Shown here: positions 35,358-44,830 of the stretch, in pieces
Position numbering within the stretch: position 1 is the stretch's first letter
Layout: the number at the start of each line of letters is the position of its first letter
Assembly (NCBI GenBank): GCA_021324935.1
Contig: JAJPIE010000012.1
Coordinates: 1 to 64,000 of the forward strand
Direction of reading: 5' to 3'
Source of the DNA: Acidobacteriota bacterium
GTDB lineage: Bacteria; Acidobacteriota; Terriglobia; Acidiferrales; UBA7541
DNA length: 64,000 nt
Notes under the pieces: generated by a model
Told to the model about the DNA's origin: nothing
Database searches by the model: none
Seen by the model: only the letters and a program-made list of their open reading frames with translations
Position numbers and translations under genes: made by a program

Positions 35358-36722
35358 TTAGAGATTCGCCAGATCTTCGTAAAAATGGGCGATGGCCTTG
35401 ATGCCGCCGTAGTAGTTTTCCAGAGCGAGATGCTCGTCGGGGGCATGCGCATTTTCATCGGGAAGGCCAAAGCCAACCAGGACACAGGGGACCTTGAAGG
35501 TATCGTGCATCTGCGTGACAAACGGAATGGAGCCGCCTTCGCGGATGAAGACGGCTTTCTTCCCAAAGCCCTTTTGCAAGGCAGACTGGGCGACCTGGAA
35601 AATCGGAGCCTTGTAGGCAGCAACCCAGGGCTTACCGGTGCTCAGCACTTCGAATTTGCAGTGCACGCTTTTTGGTAGGAGTTTCCTGACGTGCTTCTCC
35701 ACGAGCTTTGCGATTTTTGCCGGGTTTTGATTGGGAACCAGGCGGGTGGAGAATTTGGCGTAGGCTTTGGATGGAATGACTGTTTTCGCGCCCTCTCCCT
35801 GATAGCCGCCCCAGATGCCGTTGAGTTCGAGCGTGGGTCGAATCCAGAGCCGCTCGACGGTGGTGAATCCCTTTTCACCGTAATAGCCGGGAGCGCCGAC
35901 GGCATGCTTAAAATCCTTTTCTTTCCAGGGCAGCCCATTCAGCGCCTTGCGCTCGGCTGCGGGAACGTTTGCCACGTCGGTATAGAAGCCCGGCACGGTA
36001 ACATGGAAATTCTTATCGTGAAGCTTGGCAAAGAGCTCAGTGAGAACCGTCAGGGGATTAGGCACTGCGCCGCCATAAACGCCGGAATGCAGATCGCGAG
36101 CGGGGCCGGTCAATTCGATCTGATAATAGTTCAAACCCCGAAGGCCGTACGTGATGGAAGGGACGCCTTTTCCCAGCATCGACGTATCGGAAACGAGCAA
36201 GGCATCGGCTTTTAGCTTTTCCTTGTGATTCTGCACGTAATCCCACAGGCTGACGCTGCCGACTTCCTCCTCGCCCTCAATGAGAACTTTGATGTTAATC
36301 GGGAACTTTCCATGGAGTTGATGAAGTGACTCCAGCGCTTTCAGGTGAATGTGGACCTGGCCTTTGTCGTCTGCCGTGCCGCGCCCGTAGATATTTCCGT
36401 TCCGGACGGTGGGCTGAAAGGCGGGAGAAGTCCAAAGCTCAAGAGGCTCAGCAGGTTGCACATCGTAATGCCCGTAGAAAAGAACCGTAGGTTTTCCGGG
36501 AGATGCGATGGATTCGGCATAAACGAGGGGATGAAGCTTCGTGGGTACGACCTCGACGGTTTTAAAGCCTGCGGAGCGGAGATGGTCTGCGACCCAATTC
36601 GCGGCTCTCTCGATGTCCGGCTTATGCTCGCTCTTGGCACTGACCGAGGGAATGCGAAGGAATTCGTAGAGTTCCTGAAGATGCTGATCGCGGCGATTGT
36701 TCAGGAATTCGGCAAGATTCAT
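35358..36722 (-). CDS. M20 family dipeptidase
   Basis: This 454-residue metallopeptidase has the M20 zinc motifs YGHYDVQP (His and Asp ligands), RGTADDKG (bridging Asp) and the catalytic EGEEEVGS. A dimerisation domain follows around 190-370, and a C-terminal His ligand lies in ENAHAPDEHL. It matches the M20A/carnosinase-like dipeptidases. No signal peptide is present, so it acts in the cytoplasm on di- or small peptides. It is a single gene, convergent with the DUF1203 remnant. Confidence 0.93.
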   Translation of the reverse strand: MNLAEFLNNRRDQHLQELYEFLRIPSVSAKSEHKPDIERAANWVADHLRSAGFKTVEVVPTKLHPLVYAESIASPGKPTVLFYGHYDVQPAEPLELWTSPAFQPTVRNGNIYGRGTADDKGQVHIHLKALESLHQLHGKFPINIKVLIEGEEEVGSVSLWDYVQNHKEKLKADALLVSDTSMLGKGVPSITYGLRGLNYYQIELTGPARDLHSGVYGGAVPNPLTVLTELFAKLHDKNFHVTVPGFYTDVANVPAAERKALNGLPWKEKDFKHAVGAPGYYGEKGFTTVERLWIRPTLELNGIWGGYQGEGAKTVIPSKAYAKFSTRLVPNQNPAKIAKLVEKHVRKLLPKSVHCKFEVLSTGKPWVAAYKAPIFQVAQSALQKGFGKKAVFIREGGSIPFVTQMHDTFKVPCVLVGFGLPDENAHAPDEHLALENYYGGIKAIAHFYEDLANL

Positions 36723-36960
36723 GTCAGGCCCCCAGGCGCAAGGATTCGCTTTCTAGCAAAGGCAAACGCTGACCAAGAATTGAAGATGAAAATCGCGGCA
36801 GCGGTTTCGTGAAGCAGGCGCCCGGCATGGAGCCGTAGCCGCTTTGTTCATTCTAAAGCCAGCCCAACAGCGCTTACAAGCCGACGGGCGTGGCGATTGG
36901 GAACACCTGTCCGAAAGGGCAATTGACCCTTGCATGGGCCAGACTCATCATGGGCACATT

Positions 36961-37320
36961 ATGCAAGAAACGGCTTTTGCAACGAATCGCCGCAGCCAGC
37001 GCATGTTTCACCGCATGAAGCTGCAAGCGCTGGGCCGCAGCCATGCGGGCAAGAAATTTCGCGAAGTGTGCGAGACGCTAGTCGTGAATGCCCACGGCGG
37101 CCTGCTGATGCTGCGACACGAGGTGGACACCGACGAGATGCTGGTCCTGGTGAATCCAGAGACGCAGGAAGAGCAGGAGTGCCGGATCGTGTTCACCGGC
37201 GAAAGCGGCAATAAGGGAATTCGTGTGGGGGTAGAATTTCTGACGCCTGCGCCGCACTTCTGGGGAATTGATTTTGAAGCTCCCCGGCAGAACCGTGGGA
37301 TGCAAGAGAAAACGCACTGA
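36961..37320 (+). CDS. PilZ-like domain protein
   Basis: From ATG 36961 (MQETAFATNRRSQRM) the product has about 119 residues. It begins with an arginine-rich RRSQR segment, as in PilZ domains that bind cyclic di-GMP, followed by a small beta-barrel (CETLVVNAHGGLLMLRHEV, GIRVGVEFLTPAPHFWGIDF). The second PilZ motif is not canonical, so binding of cyclic di-GMP is uncertain. An upstream in-frame start at 36844 is possible but lacks coding character. Confidence 0.72.
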   Translation: MQETAFATNRRSQRMFHRMKLQALGRSHAGKKFREVCETLVVNAHGGLLMLRHEVDTDEMLVLVNPETQEEQECRIVFTGESGNKGIRVGVEFLTPAPHFWGIDFEAPRQNRGMQEKTH

Positions 37321-37655
37321 ATTAGGCGTTGCTGGGCATGAGTGGGAAAAGCTCGTGGCTTGAGCCAGCCTCCTTCCGTTCGCCTCCAAAATCAGAGGGA
37401 TCCTGCCTAAAATCAACCTCGGCTTGGGATTGGAAAGAGCAAATCCTTGCGCAATAGTGTCCCAAAATGGGCAGATCTGGTTCTAGAACTATACGTGACT
37501 CAAGTTAAATCCTTTTTTTATAAATACTTAAATAGCTGTCATTTTGGTTTCTTACGTGCTATTAATAATTTGGAGCCGCTTTTTATTCGCCCAAAGCGTC
37601 TTCCAATCCAAGAGGTTTGCGAATTCTGGAATTCGTAGTTATGGGGACCCTGACA
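37321..37655. promoter_or_regulatory. AT-rich intergenic region before the PEP-CTERM gene
   Basis: This region of about 335 bases has an unusually AT-rich core (37,500-37,570, TTTTTTTATAAATACTTAAATAG and ATTAATAATTTGG), in contrast to the GC-rich neighbourhood. It probably holds the promoter of the PEP-CTERM gene. I see no gene. Confidence 0.4.
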
Positions 37656-38354
37656 ATGGTAAAGAAGCTATTTATCCTGAGCATGCTCGGCCTGGGGATG
37701 CTGTTGGTGGCCGGGGCAGCCTGGGCAGACAGCGTGCCGATCACGAACGCTTCCTTTGAGAATTACAATCCGCTGAATTACTCCTGCACTCCAGGTTGCT
37801 ACAACTACTCTTCCACCTCCAATGCGCTTGTACCTGGCTGGAGCGTCAACAATGGCGGATCCTGGCAACCCACCAGATGGTATTTTCCGACTCTACCGAA
37901 CGGCTCGACTGTCGCATACACCATCAACAACTCGATTTCCCAGTTGCTTACCGGGGAAACCGTGCAACCGAATTCGATCTATGATCTGGGAGTGTACGTT
38001 GGAAACCGCGGAGATGGTGCCAACGGTCTATACACGATTTCGCTCGACACCATTTTGAATGGCGTCATGACCACTTTGTGCACGACAGGCGTGCTGAATG
38101 CCAACAATATCGCAGCACATACATTTCAACAGGAAGGTTGCCAATACCAGAGCGGCTCGACAGTGCCCGCCGGCAATTTGTACCTTCTTTTCACAGCCGT
38201 GTCTGGCCAACTGGATGTGGATAACGTGACTCTGACGGACCCTCAGGTCAACGTGCCGGAACCAAGTTCGCTGCTGCTACTTGGAGTGGGCGGAATGCTG
38301 GTGCTGGGCGCCGCATTTTTGAACAAAAAGAAGAGTCTCCCGATCGCCGCATAG
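37656..38354 (+). CDS. PEP-CTERM sorting-domain surface protein
   Basis: From ATG 37656 (MVKKLFILSM) this encodes about 232 residues. A signal peptide (MLGLGMLLVAGAAWA) precedes a beta-rich body starting VPITNASFE. The C-terminal sorting signal is VPEPSSLLLLGVGG followed by a transmembrane stretch and NKKK. PEP-CTERM proteins are processed by an exosortase and often linked to extracellular polysaccharide. No exosortase gene is visible in the window. An ATG five codons earlier is also possible. Confidence 0.88.
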   Translation: MVKKLFILSMLGLGMLLVAGAAWADSVPITNASFENYNPLNYSCTPGCYNYSSTSNALVPGWSVNNGGSWQPTRWYFPTLPNGSTVAYTINNSISQLLTGETVQPNSIYDLGVYVGNRGDGANGLYTISLDTILNGVMTTLCTTGVLNANNIAAHTFQQEGCQYQSGSTVPAGNLYLLFTAVSGQLDVDNVTLTDPQVNVPEPSSLLLLGVGGMLVLGAAFLNKKKSLPIAA

Positions 38355-38376
38355 TCTGTTCAGCTCAGATTCTGCG

Positions 38377-38438
38377 AGCCCCACCTGCGACTTCCGAGGC
38401 AATTTTGCCCGGACTGGCAGCGTGGGGCTTAGCTTTTT
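38377..38438 (+). terminator. Terminator after the PEP-CTERM gene
   Basis: Outer arms AGCCCCAC and GTGGGGCT enclose about 37 bases with an inner GGCAA/TTGCC palindrome, followed by TTTTT. It lies 23 nt after the PEP-CTERM stop. Confidence 0.65.
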
Positions 38439-38590
38439 GAATTGGAGTTTACCCGCTTCGAGCAGGTTACTTCGACGGAAGCCGGGTCGAATCCTCGATT
38501 GCGACTCGCTCGTACGTGCCTGCGGCGAGGAATGAAGGCGTATTCCCCGCATTGGGCCCGACTTTCAATTCTACAAGTTGACGGGTGGTG

Positions 38591-39694
38591 TTACTGGTGA
38601 GAAGCCGCGCGGGTGGGGAGATTCGGAGTTAGCTTGGGAACAAGGAACTCCTGAAAGATATTGGCAACGGCCATTTCACCCATGCGAATAAACGCGGTGG
38701 AGAAGACGAGGCCAGCGCCATGCCGGTCCTTCGACGGATAGTAGAGATTGGCTATACCGCCTGCAGCCAGATTCCCCATGACGCTGGAGTAGTTGGGTTG
38801 CCAACGGCCGTTATCGCCCTTGCAGATGACGGAACTTGCCAAGGCATAAAAAAACCGGGACGCTTTGCTTCCCTTCCCTCGATAGAAATAGCGCGGATCC
38901 TGCTTCAGAAGCGACGGGAGAACGGCGCCGCCGATGTAGGTGCCGGTAAAGACATCGGCGTAAGAAGCGCCGTACCGCTTTGCAAATCCCTGCGCGCCTT
39001 GCCCATAGCCGGACCACCGCCCGGCTGCCTGATTGATTCCAGCCACAAGGCCAACGGCCCCGAAAGTGAAGGGATCGGTGGAGGATTTCCATGCCAATTC
39101 AAACTTATGCTTCGGCTTGAGCGGAGCGGCATCGGGAACGTAGCTGACATAGAAATTCGGAATGACGCCGAATACGCGCTGTTTCTCCTGATCCTTGATT
39201 TCCGCGGTAGCCAGCTCTTCGGGTGTGAGTGTGACCTCGACCTGAGTCACTTGCGTGGCGACGACCAGCATCAACAAGGGGGTGACAAGGGATTCCGCCG
39301 GTTGGAGTGTGGCGGAAAAATCCTGCGAAGCAAGGCCCGGTGAGGAAACGGTCAGATGAAAAGGTCCCGGCGGCACGTTGAAAAAATAGAATTGACCTTC
39401 TTCGTCGGTCACGATAGAAATGCCGGAGGACTGGTCGTCTCGCGTAAGCGTGACGGTGGCCCCAACGACCTCGACACCGGTCTGGTCGACCACCTTGCCA
39501 CTAATCTTGGCGTCCTGCTGAGCGGAAGCCTGATGTGCAAAAGCAGACGGAGACTGATCGGGCAAAGGAGCTTTGGCCACAAGAGGCGCGGCGGCGGCCT
39601 GGGAAAGAGCGGGGAGAGACCAGAAGAGAACGCAGAGGCCGAGGCAGAAGGCTCTTCCAAGAAAATCTAGAAACTTCCGGGTAGTGAACTCCAT
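38591..39694 (-). CDS. Secreted carboxypeptidase-regulatory-like (CarboxypepD_reg) protein
   Basis: From ATG 39694 (MEFTTRKFL) the protein has about 367 residues with a signal peptide ending near ALSQA. An Ig-like carboxypeptidase regulatory domain follows (KISGKVVDQTGVEVVGATVTLTRDD, FYFFNVPPGPFHLTVSS). The rest (about 170-367) has stretches GYGQGAQGFAKRYGASYADVFTGTYIGGAVLPSLLKQDPRYFYRG that recur in acidobacterial proteins of unknown function. It is probably cell-surface or outer-membrane associated. Confidence 0.85.
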   Translation of the reverse strand: MEFTTRKFLDFLGRAFCLGLCVLFWSLPALSQAAAAPLVAKAPLPDQSPSAFAHQASAQQDAKISGKVVDQTGVEVVGATVTLTRDDQSSGISIVTDEEGQFYFFNVPPGPFHLTVSSPGLASQDFSATLQPAESLVTPLLMLVVATQVTQVEVTLTPEELATAEIKDQEKQRVFGVIPNFYVSYVPDAAPLKPKHKFELAWKSSTDPFTFGAVGLVAGINQAAGRWSGYGQGAQGFAKRYGASYADVFTGTYIGGAVLPSLLKQDPRYFYRGKGSKASRFFYALASSVICKGDNGRWQPNYSSVMGNLAAGGIANLYYPSKDRHGAGLVFSTAFIRMGEMAVANIFQEFLVPKLTPNLPTRAASHQ

Positions 39695-39770
39695 GGTCTT
39701 GCTCGTGCGCGTCTCGTGTAGCCTCACCCCTACCAAGTACGATGCGGGATGATAAAGCCGTTCATCCTTA

Positions 39771-39807
39771 CGGAGCGCCGCAGAACTTTCCGCTCTGCGG
39801 CGCTCCG
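39771..39807 (-). terminator. Perfect 14-bp hairpin after the radical SAM gene
   Basis: CGGAGCGCCGCAGA and TCTGCGGCGCTCCG pair perfectly around a nine-base loop. It lies 14 nt beyond the radical SAM stop. There is no T-run on the minus strand, so it may be a mRNA-stabilising hairpin or a repeat rather than a classical terminator. Confidence 0.6.
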
Positions 39808-39820
39808 CACAAAAAAACAC

Positions 39821-41128
39821 TCACTCAAAGCTGCCGGTCACGCCCTGGAACCGATGACGGGCCTGCTTGAGCAACCACTTCATGACCCGGGCGATGTCAT
39901 AGCAGTAAGCCACGTTGTAGCCCAAAGTAGAGAAGCAGTGGGGCTCGCAGCCTTGTTTCATCTCAGAAAGCTGTTTGAGATCAAATTTGTGATTCTCAAT
40001 GGCGCCCCAATCGTAAGTTGCGTTGTACATGGGAAAACAAGGCGCGAGTGTTCCATCCGTGCGGATGATCAGCCAATTCTGCCCCCCGCGGCAGCCCCAA
40101 TGTTCACCGACACCGCGCATGAAACCTTTCATGTTTTGCAGGCGGGGGATGGAGTCGACCATTTTGTAACCCTGGCGCTGCTTGTCAATCAGCCAATCGA
40201 GCAAATCATCCACCATCGGAAAGTCCTGCGGGCGGATGTAAGTGTCATTTTCGTGCAGGTGCTTGAAATGGGATTGCTCCATCATCGGCGCTTCGTTGAC
40301 GTGGAAGGTAAGCGAGATCCCATTCGCGTGGGCGATTTCGACAAGTTCCTTAACGTCATCGATATTGGTACGGCAGATGTTGACGTTGAAAAAGACGGTG
40401 TAGCCGTAGCGATATTGGCGCTTCACCAGATAATCGAAGTAAGAGCGCACGTGCTCGAAGGCCTTGGGCAAGCCAGGCTTTTCCTTGATGGCGTCGACGG
40501 CAAAATTGATCGTAGCGATCCCCGCATCGGCAAGCCGATCGATCACCTCCGGACGCAGCAGACGGGCGTTCGTGGCCAGATAGACCCAGAAATCTTTTTT
40601 GGCCGCGTAGTAAATCACTTTGTGGACGAAATCCGGCCGGAGCAGCGGCTCGCCTCCGGTGGGTGCAAGGACGCGGCAGGGGGTGGACTCCAGCCAATCG
40701 ATGGAGCGCCGGGCAATATCCTCCGTCATGCCCTTAACGCGATTGTCGTAGGACCAGCAATAGTGGCAGTCCAGATTGCATTTCCATTCGGTGAAGAGGT
40801 AGGCGATGATCGGTTGAAAATCACCCGGAAGAACGCGCGACTTGAAATAGGGGACCATCCAGCCGCGCATATTCTTGAGGATGTAAGAAGCGGGCCAATG
40901 ACGCTTGCCGGTGTCCAGAACTTGCTGGTGGGCAGCAACGTCTTGCATCGTGAGTTCGCCCAGCAATTCCGGCCGCTGGGGGAACACGGGCTCCGGGAGG
41001 ACAGCTTTCTCGTTGGAAGAATTAGGGCTGGGGCGCGACGCGGGTTGCTGGAGTAGCGTGTGTAGAGGAACATCTAGCCGGAACGGCTGAGCAGGAACTG
41101 TCGGGAGCGGCTGTTCGACAGTGGACAT
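39821..41128 (-). CDS. Radical SAM protein of unknown substrate
   Basis: This 435-residue protein has a proline-rich N-terminal 100 residues, then a radical SAM core with the 4Fe-4S motif CNLDCHYC (Cys117, 121, 124). Other core features are GGEPLLRPDF and NARLLRPEVIDRLADAG. The C-terminal part contains CRGGQNWLIIRTDGTLAPCFPMY and further cysteines (GCEPHCFSTLGYNVAYC), resembling a SPASM-type auxiliary cluster domain as in peptide-modifying or HpnH-like enzymes. The substrate is not clear; no small precursor peptide gene is evident next to it. Confidence 0.88.
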   Translation of the reverse strand: MSTVEQPLPTVPAQPFRLDVPLHTLLQQPASRPSPNSSNEKAVLPEPVFPQRPELLGELTMQDVAAHQQVLDTGKRHWPASYILKNMRGWMVPYFKSRVLPGDFQPIIAYLFTEWKCNLDCHYCWSYDNRVKGMTEDIARRSIDWLESTPCRVLAPTGGEPLLRPDFVHKVIYYAAKKDFWVYLATNARLLRPEVIDRLADAGIATINFAVDAIKEKPGLPKAFEHVRSYFDYLVKRQYRYGYTVFFNVNICRTNIDDVKELVEIAHANGISLTFHVNEAPMMEQSHFKHLHENDTYIRPQDFPMVDDLLDWLIDKQRQGYKMVDSIPRLQNMKGFMRGVGEHWGCRGGQNWLIIRTDGTLAPCFPMYNATYDWGAIENHKFDLKQLSEMKQGCEPHCFSTLGYNVAYCYDIARVMKWLLKQARHRFQGVTGSFE

Positions 41129-41568
41129 GAATGTGACCTCACCTTGCGTAAAGATGACCGAGCGCTGTGGTCTTTGTTGCCAAGCATCATTGGGAGCCGG
41201 ATCGAATGGGGCGAATCAAGCGATCAGCTACACGCCATGGCTACCGCAACGATCCCTGGCTACCTCAATTTAGATATAAAAACTAGTACAAGAGATACAT
41301 CAGCTTCGGAACAAACCAGGGAAATCGGGGGCAAGCATCGATGCGCATATGGCGGGCGGCTGCACATCCGATAGTAGGATAAATAAAGAGCCAAGCGGGA
41401 TGCAATAAATATCAGAGCGAGTGAGACGGGAAAAATCCTTTTCGGGGAATTGACTTTAGATTACGGACTAGTACTCCGATCCGATTTTTTCGGGATGGAA
41501 AATGAGTGCAGCTTGCAGGGGTAACGACGACCAATTATGGGCAGACTCGAAAAGATTGAGCTAATCAA
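41129..41568. other. Intergenic region between divergent genes
   Basis: About 440 bases separate the radical SAM gene (leftward) from the VTT membrane protein (rightward), so two promoters are expected. A TTGACT at about 41,450 is the best -35 candidate for the rightward gene, but I see no good -10. No gene or RNA recognised. Confidence 0.35.
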
Positions 41569-42222
41569 ATGCGACTGAGCAGCGATTACCGTATTACGGT
41601 ATTCTCGTCTTTTCGGTATGGAGTTGCTTCCGGACGAATCGTCGCATGGATGAAAGCGACCTTACCCGCGTTTGGCGTAATAGGGCTATTTTGTTCTTCC
41701 TTTATTGATTCCTCCTTCCTGCCGTTGCCCTTGGTGACTGACTTGTTCCTGATCGAGCTTTCCAGCCTGCGCCCGGTGCGGATGCCGCTCTACGTGGGGA
41801 TGGCGGCGATCGGCTCGCTGGGAGGCTGCATCTGCGTCTACTGGCTGGCACGGAAAGGCGGCGAGGCATTTTACAGAAGCAGACACGGCCAGCCGCCGGA
41901 AGGGATTCAGAAGTTCATCGAACATCATCCCGTGGCTTGCGTGGTGCTTCCCGCGGCGGCGCCATTTCCCGTGCCGTACAAACCGTTTGTGATTGCACAG
42001 GGAGTGTTCCAGGTGCCGTTTTTCACGTTTGTGCTTGGCACGCTGGCGGGGCGCGCGGTGCGATTTTTCATCGAGGGCTATCTGGGCGTGCGGTATGGCG
42101 AAGCAGCAAAAGAATTTGTCTTGCATCAGAAGTGGCATTCGCTGGCGGCGGCAGGGATTCTAGTTGTGCTGTACTTTGCGGTTCGCCGATTGTCCATCTT
42201 CCGGAAGTTCAAAGTTTCTTAG
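41569..42222 (+). CDS. VTT (DedA/SNARE-associated) domain membrane protein
   Basis: This 217-residue membrane protein has four to five hydrophobic segments. The VTT-domain signature is FIDSSFLPLPLVTDLFLIELSSL with the second re-entrant element PFPVPYKPFVIAQGVFQVPFFTF and GTLAGRAVRFFIEGYLG. DedA/VTT proteins move lipids such as undecaprenyl phosphate or phospholipids across the membrane. The start could be the ATG at 41650 (MKATLPAFG) rather than 41569, since the first 27 residues lack family similarity. Confidence 0.87.
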   Translation: MRLSSDYRITVFSSFRYGVASGRIVAWMKATLPAFGVIGLFCSSFIDSSFLPLPLVTDLFLIELSSLRPVRMPLYVGMAAIGSLGGCICVYWLARKGGEAFYRSRHGQPPEGIQKFIEHHPVACVVLPAAAPFPVPYKPFVIAQGVFQVPFFTFVLGTLAGRAVRFFIEGYLGVRYGEAAKEFVLHQKWHSLAAAGILVVLYFAVRRLSIFRKFKVS

Positions 42223-44759
42223 ACAAATTGAAGCGCACGAACGCGACGCTCTAGTTCGCGGGTGATTTCATTTGCATCCTGGCCGTGGGTAAAGCGAACC
42301 GGCGTACCGATGGTTACGCGCACGTGACCCGGCCGAGCGAGAATGCGATTTCCCTTTTTTAAGTCGAACAAGCCGCTCAAGTACACGGGAACCACGGGCA
42401 CGTTGAGTTGCTTGGCCAACATGCCGATTCCCGAGCGAAAAGGGACCATCTCTCCGGTTTCGGAGGTTACGCCTTCGGGAAAAACCAGGATGTTCCAGCC
42501 ACGATCGGCGAGATTGCCGGCGAAGTGAAAGCTCTCGAGAAATCCGGACTTTTGTGGCAACGGGAAGACGTTGAAGAGGCTGGTGACGAGAACGTAGCGC
42601 AGGCGCTCCATGAAGCGTTCGAAGAGGCTGAGACTCTTCGACGGACCGCGCATTTCCGCCAGGCGTTCCCCACGCATGGCGGTTGCCAGGCGATTGCGGA
42701 ATCGGGCCGGAAGAGCCGGCAGGATCCAGGCGATGTCCAGATAGGTGACATGGTTGGAAACGACAAGAAATGGCGTTTGGAGATCCCTAAGATTTTCGCG
42801 GCCACGTACTTTTGGGGCGGCCAAGAGGTAGGTGGCGGGCCAGGCGAGGGTGTAATAAACCGCAAGGCGGAAAATCGTCGTCAGCCAGTGTTGAGGCCAG
42901 CGCGGGTACACATGTTGAACCGTGGCAGGGGCGCCTTGAGTAAGGAGGGTTTCGAGCTGGCCTACAGTGCGAACGTCCTGGAATTGGGAGTCGTTAAGTT
43001 CCACTTGATATTGGTCCTCGAGGGCGCTCATCAACTCCACGCGGTCGACGGAGGAGAGCTGCAGGTCGGACTCAAGCGCAGCATTGCGGGCGTCGGGCGG
43101 AAGCTGCCGATGCGTGATACGAGAAATCAGGGAGGCAAGCACATCGCCACTTACTCGCTTTTGCGGAGGGCCGGCGCTTGCCGCTTCGATAGTTTCACGA
43201 ATGCGGGGAAGAATGGGTTTCTGCGTAGGAGTCCGGGGGAAATCCGGCTCCTGCCAGACAAAGAAACGGCGGACTTTCTGATAGTCGGCGAGGGATTGAT
43301 TGGCCCCTTCGATGATTGGCGCCGGGTCTTTCGAGGCACTCGTCAACAGCAGCACGGCGCACGCTTCGGCGTTGCCGTCCTTTTCCAAGCCGATGACGAT
43401 GCAATCGCGGACGCCGGGCTGCGCGCGGAGCGCTTTCTCGAGGTCCTCCGGATAGACTTTCATGCCGGCCGGCGTGACGATGAGGTTTTTGCTGCGGCCC
43501 TTGAAATACAAGCGGCCAACTTCATCTTTTTCCACAATGTCGCCGGTACGGAACCAGCCGCTGGCTTCGGCAACGGCCTGCAATTGGCCTTTCTGACGGT
43601 ACGCCTGGGCAACCCCTTCACCGCGAACCAGAATTTCCCCGTTGTCGGCGACGCGAACTTCCATGCCCGGGAAGACCTTGCCGATCGAACCTTTCGCAGA
43701 GGAAAAAGGATGATTCAGACTGATCAAGGACATCGTTTCCGTCATGCCGTAGCCCTGAATCACCGCGTATCCGAGTCGCGTCCAAAATGTTTCGGTTTGC
43801 TCCGGCAAAGCAGCCCCGCCGGAGATGAAGGCCCAGAATTTCCAGCCGAAGCGAGAATGAATTTGGCGGAAGCGCCACCAACGCCGCAGGAAATGCTCGT
43901 TCTCCGCAACTGCAAACTCGGTTTCAAATTTCGCGAAGCGGTGTTCGCGCTCCAGGCGGCGCTCAACCTCCCTCTGCAGCGATTCCAAGAACCGGGGAAC
44001 GGCGACGACAACCGAGACGCGTTCGCGGCGGATCGTCTCAGCGAGTTCGGCAGGCTTCAGAGAATCGAGAAAAACGGTGGTAGCGGCGAGCATCTGCGGG
44101 ATAAAGACGCCAAGCATTTGGCCGAACACATGGCTGAGCGGAAGAAGGTTCAAAAAGCGGAGGGGATGGAATATTTTTTCGTAGCGCAGATATTTCTGGA
44201 TTTCGTGTTCCAGGGGCTCGATGTTCGCGAGGACATTTCCATGGCTGATGACAACGCCACGCGGCTCGGCGGTGGTGCCGGAGGTATAGATAATTTCAAG
44301 CGTATCCTGCCGAGTCAGCGAAGGCGGGGAGTAAGGAGAGGGATCGCGACGCGCAATTGTTGCAGAAAGATCCGCAAGATCAATAGAAGGCAAGCCGAAG
44401 CAGTCTTCTTTGCCGCGCGACCGAAAAACCAACTTGGCGCCGACGTCGCGAGCAACGCGGCAGGCAAACTCCGTCGTGGAGGCATGGTCGATGGGGACGA
44501 TTACTGCGCCAACCTGGAGGCAACCGAGAAACACGGCGATCCATTCGGCGGAATTATCGCCCCAAAGCAAGACAGCATCCGCCTTTCTGATTCCGCGCGC
44601 TTCGATTTCACGGGCCACGCGGTTGGCTTCCTGGCCAACGCGCGCATAGGTCCAGGTTTCCATGCGATAGCCGCGGCGCTGGCGGACGGCAATTTCGGCG
44701 CCCCGGGCGGCGTAATTTCGCACAAAATTCAGGAGTGACTCAGCGGGCATCTGCGACAT
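42219..44759 (-). CDS. Fusion of acyl-AMP ligase, acyl carrier domain and PlsC-type acyltransferase
   Basis: This 846-residue protein has three domains. An adenylating domain (1-525) carries YTSGTTAEPRG at 158-168, GYGMTET and GRSKNLIVTPAGMKVYPEDLE. A phosphopantetheine carrier domain (about 535-610) carries its attachment serine in LQLSSVDRVEL (Ser570). A lysophospholipid acyltransferase domain (about 625-846) has NHVTYLD (669-675) and FPEGVTS. It can activate a fatty acid, load it on its own carrier domain and pass it to a glycerol or lysolipid acceptor. The gene ends next to the convergent VTT gene with a 4-nt overlap. Confidence 0.92.
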   Translation of the reverse strand: MSQMPAESLLNFVRNYAARGAEIAVRQRRGYRMETWTYARVGQEANRVAREIEARGIRKADAVLLWGDNSAEWIAVFLGCLQVGAVIVPIDHASTTEFACRVARDVGAKLVFRSRGKEDCFGLPSIDLADLSATIARRDPSPYSPPSLTRQDTLEIIYTSGTTAEPRGVVISHGNVLANIEPLEHEIQKYLRYEKIFHPLRFLNLLPLSHVFGQMLGVFIPQMLAATTVFLDSLKPAELAETIRRERVSVVVAVPRFLESLQREVERRLEREHRFAKFETEFAVAENEHFLRRWWRFRQIHSRFGWKFWAFISGGAALPEQTETFWTRLGYAVIQGYGMTETMSLISLNHPFSSAKGSIGKVFPGMEVRVADNGEILVRGEGVAQAYRQKGQLQAVAEASGWFRTGDIVEKDEVGRLYFKGRSKNLIVTPAGMKVYPEDLEKALRAQPGVRDCIVIGLEKDGNAEACAVLLLTSASKDPAPIIEGANQSLADYQKVRRFFVWQEPDFPRTPTQKPILPRIRETIEAASAGPPQKRVSGDVLASLISRITHRQLPPDARNAALESDLQLSSVDRVELMSALEDQYQVELNDSQFQDVRTVGQLETLLTQGAPATVQHVYPRWPQHWLTTIFRLAVYYTLAWPATYLLAAPKVRGRENLRDLQTPFLVVSNHVTYLDIAWILPALPARFRNRLATAMRGERLAEMRGPSKSLSLFERFMERLRYVLVTSLFNVFPLPQKSGFLESFHFAGNLADRGWNILVFPEGVTSETGEMVPFRSGIGMLAKQLNVPVVPVYLSGLFDLKKGNRILARPGHVRVTIGTPVRFTHGQDANEITRELERRVRALQFV

Positions 44760-44830
44760 CTATGGAGCGGGAGATTTTCAAACCTGGATATGTCCGCACT
44801 TCCATCCTCTTATGATAGGTTTTGCTTGCA

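Noticed and set aside
42408..44738. 776-codon plus-strand open frame opposite the acyl ligase fusion
   Set aside because: The minus-strand gene has three recognisable domains; the plus frame is its mirror and matches no family I know.
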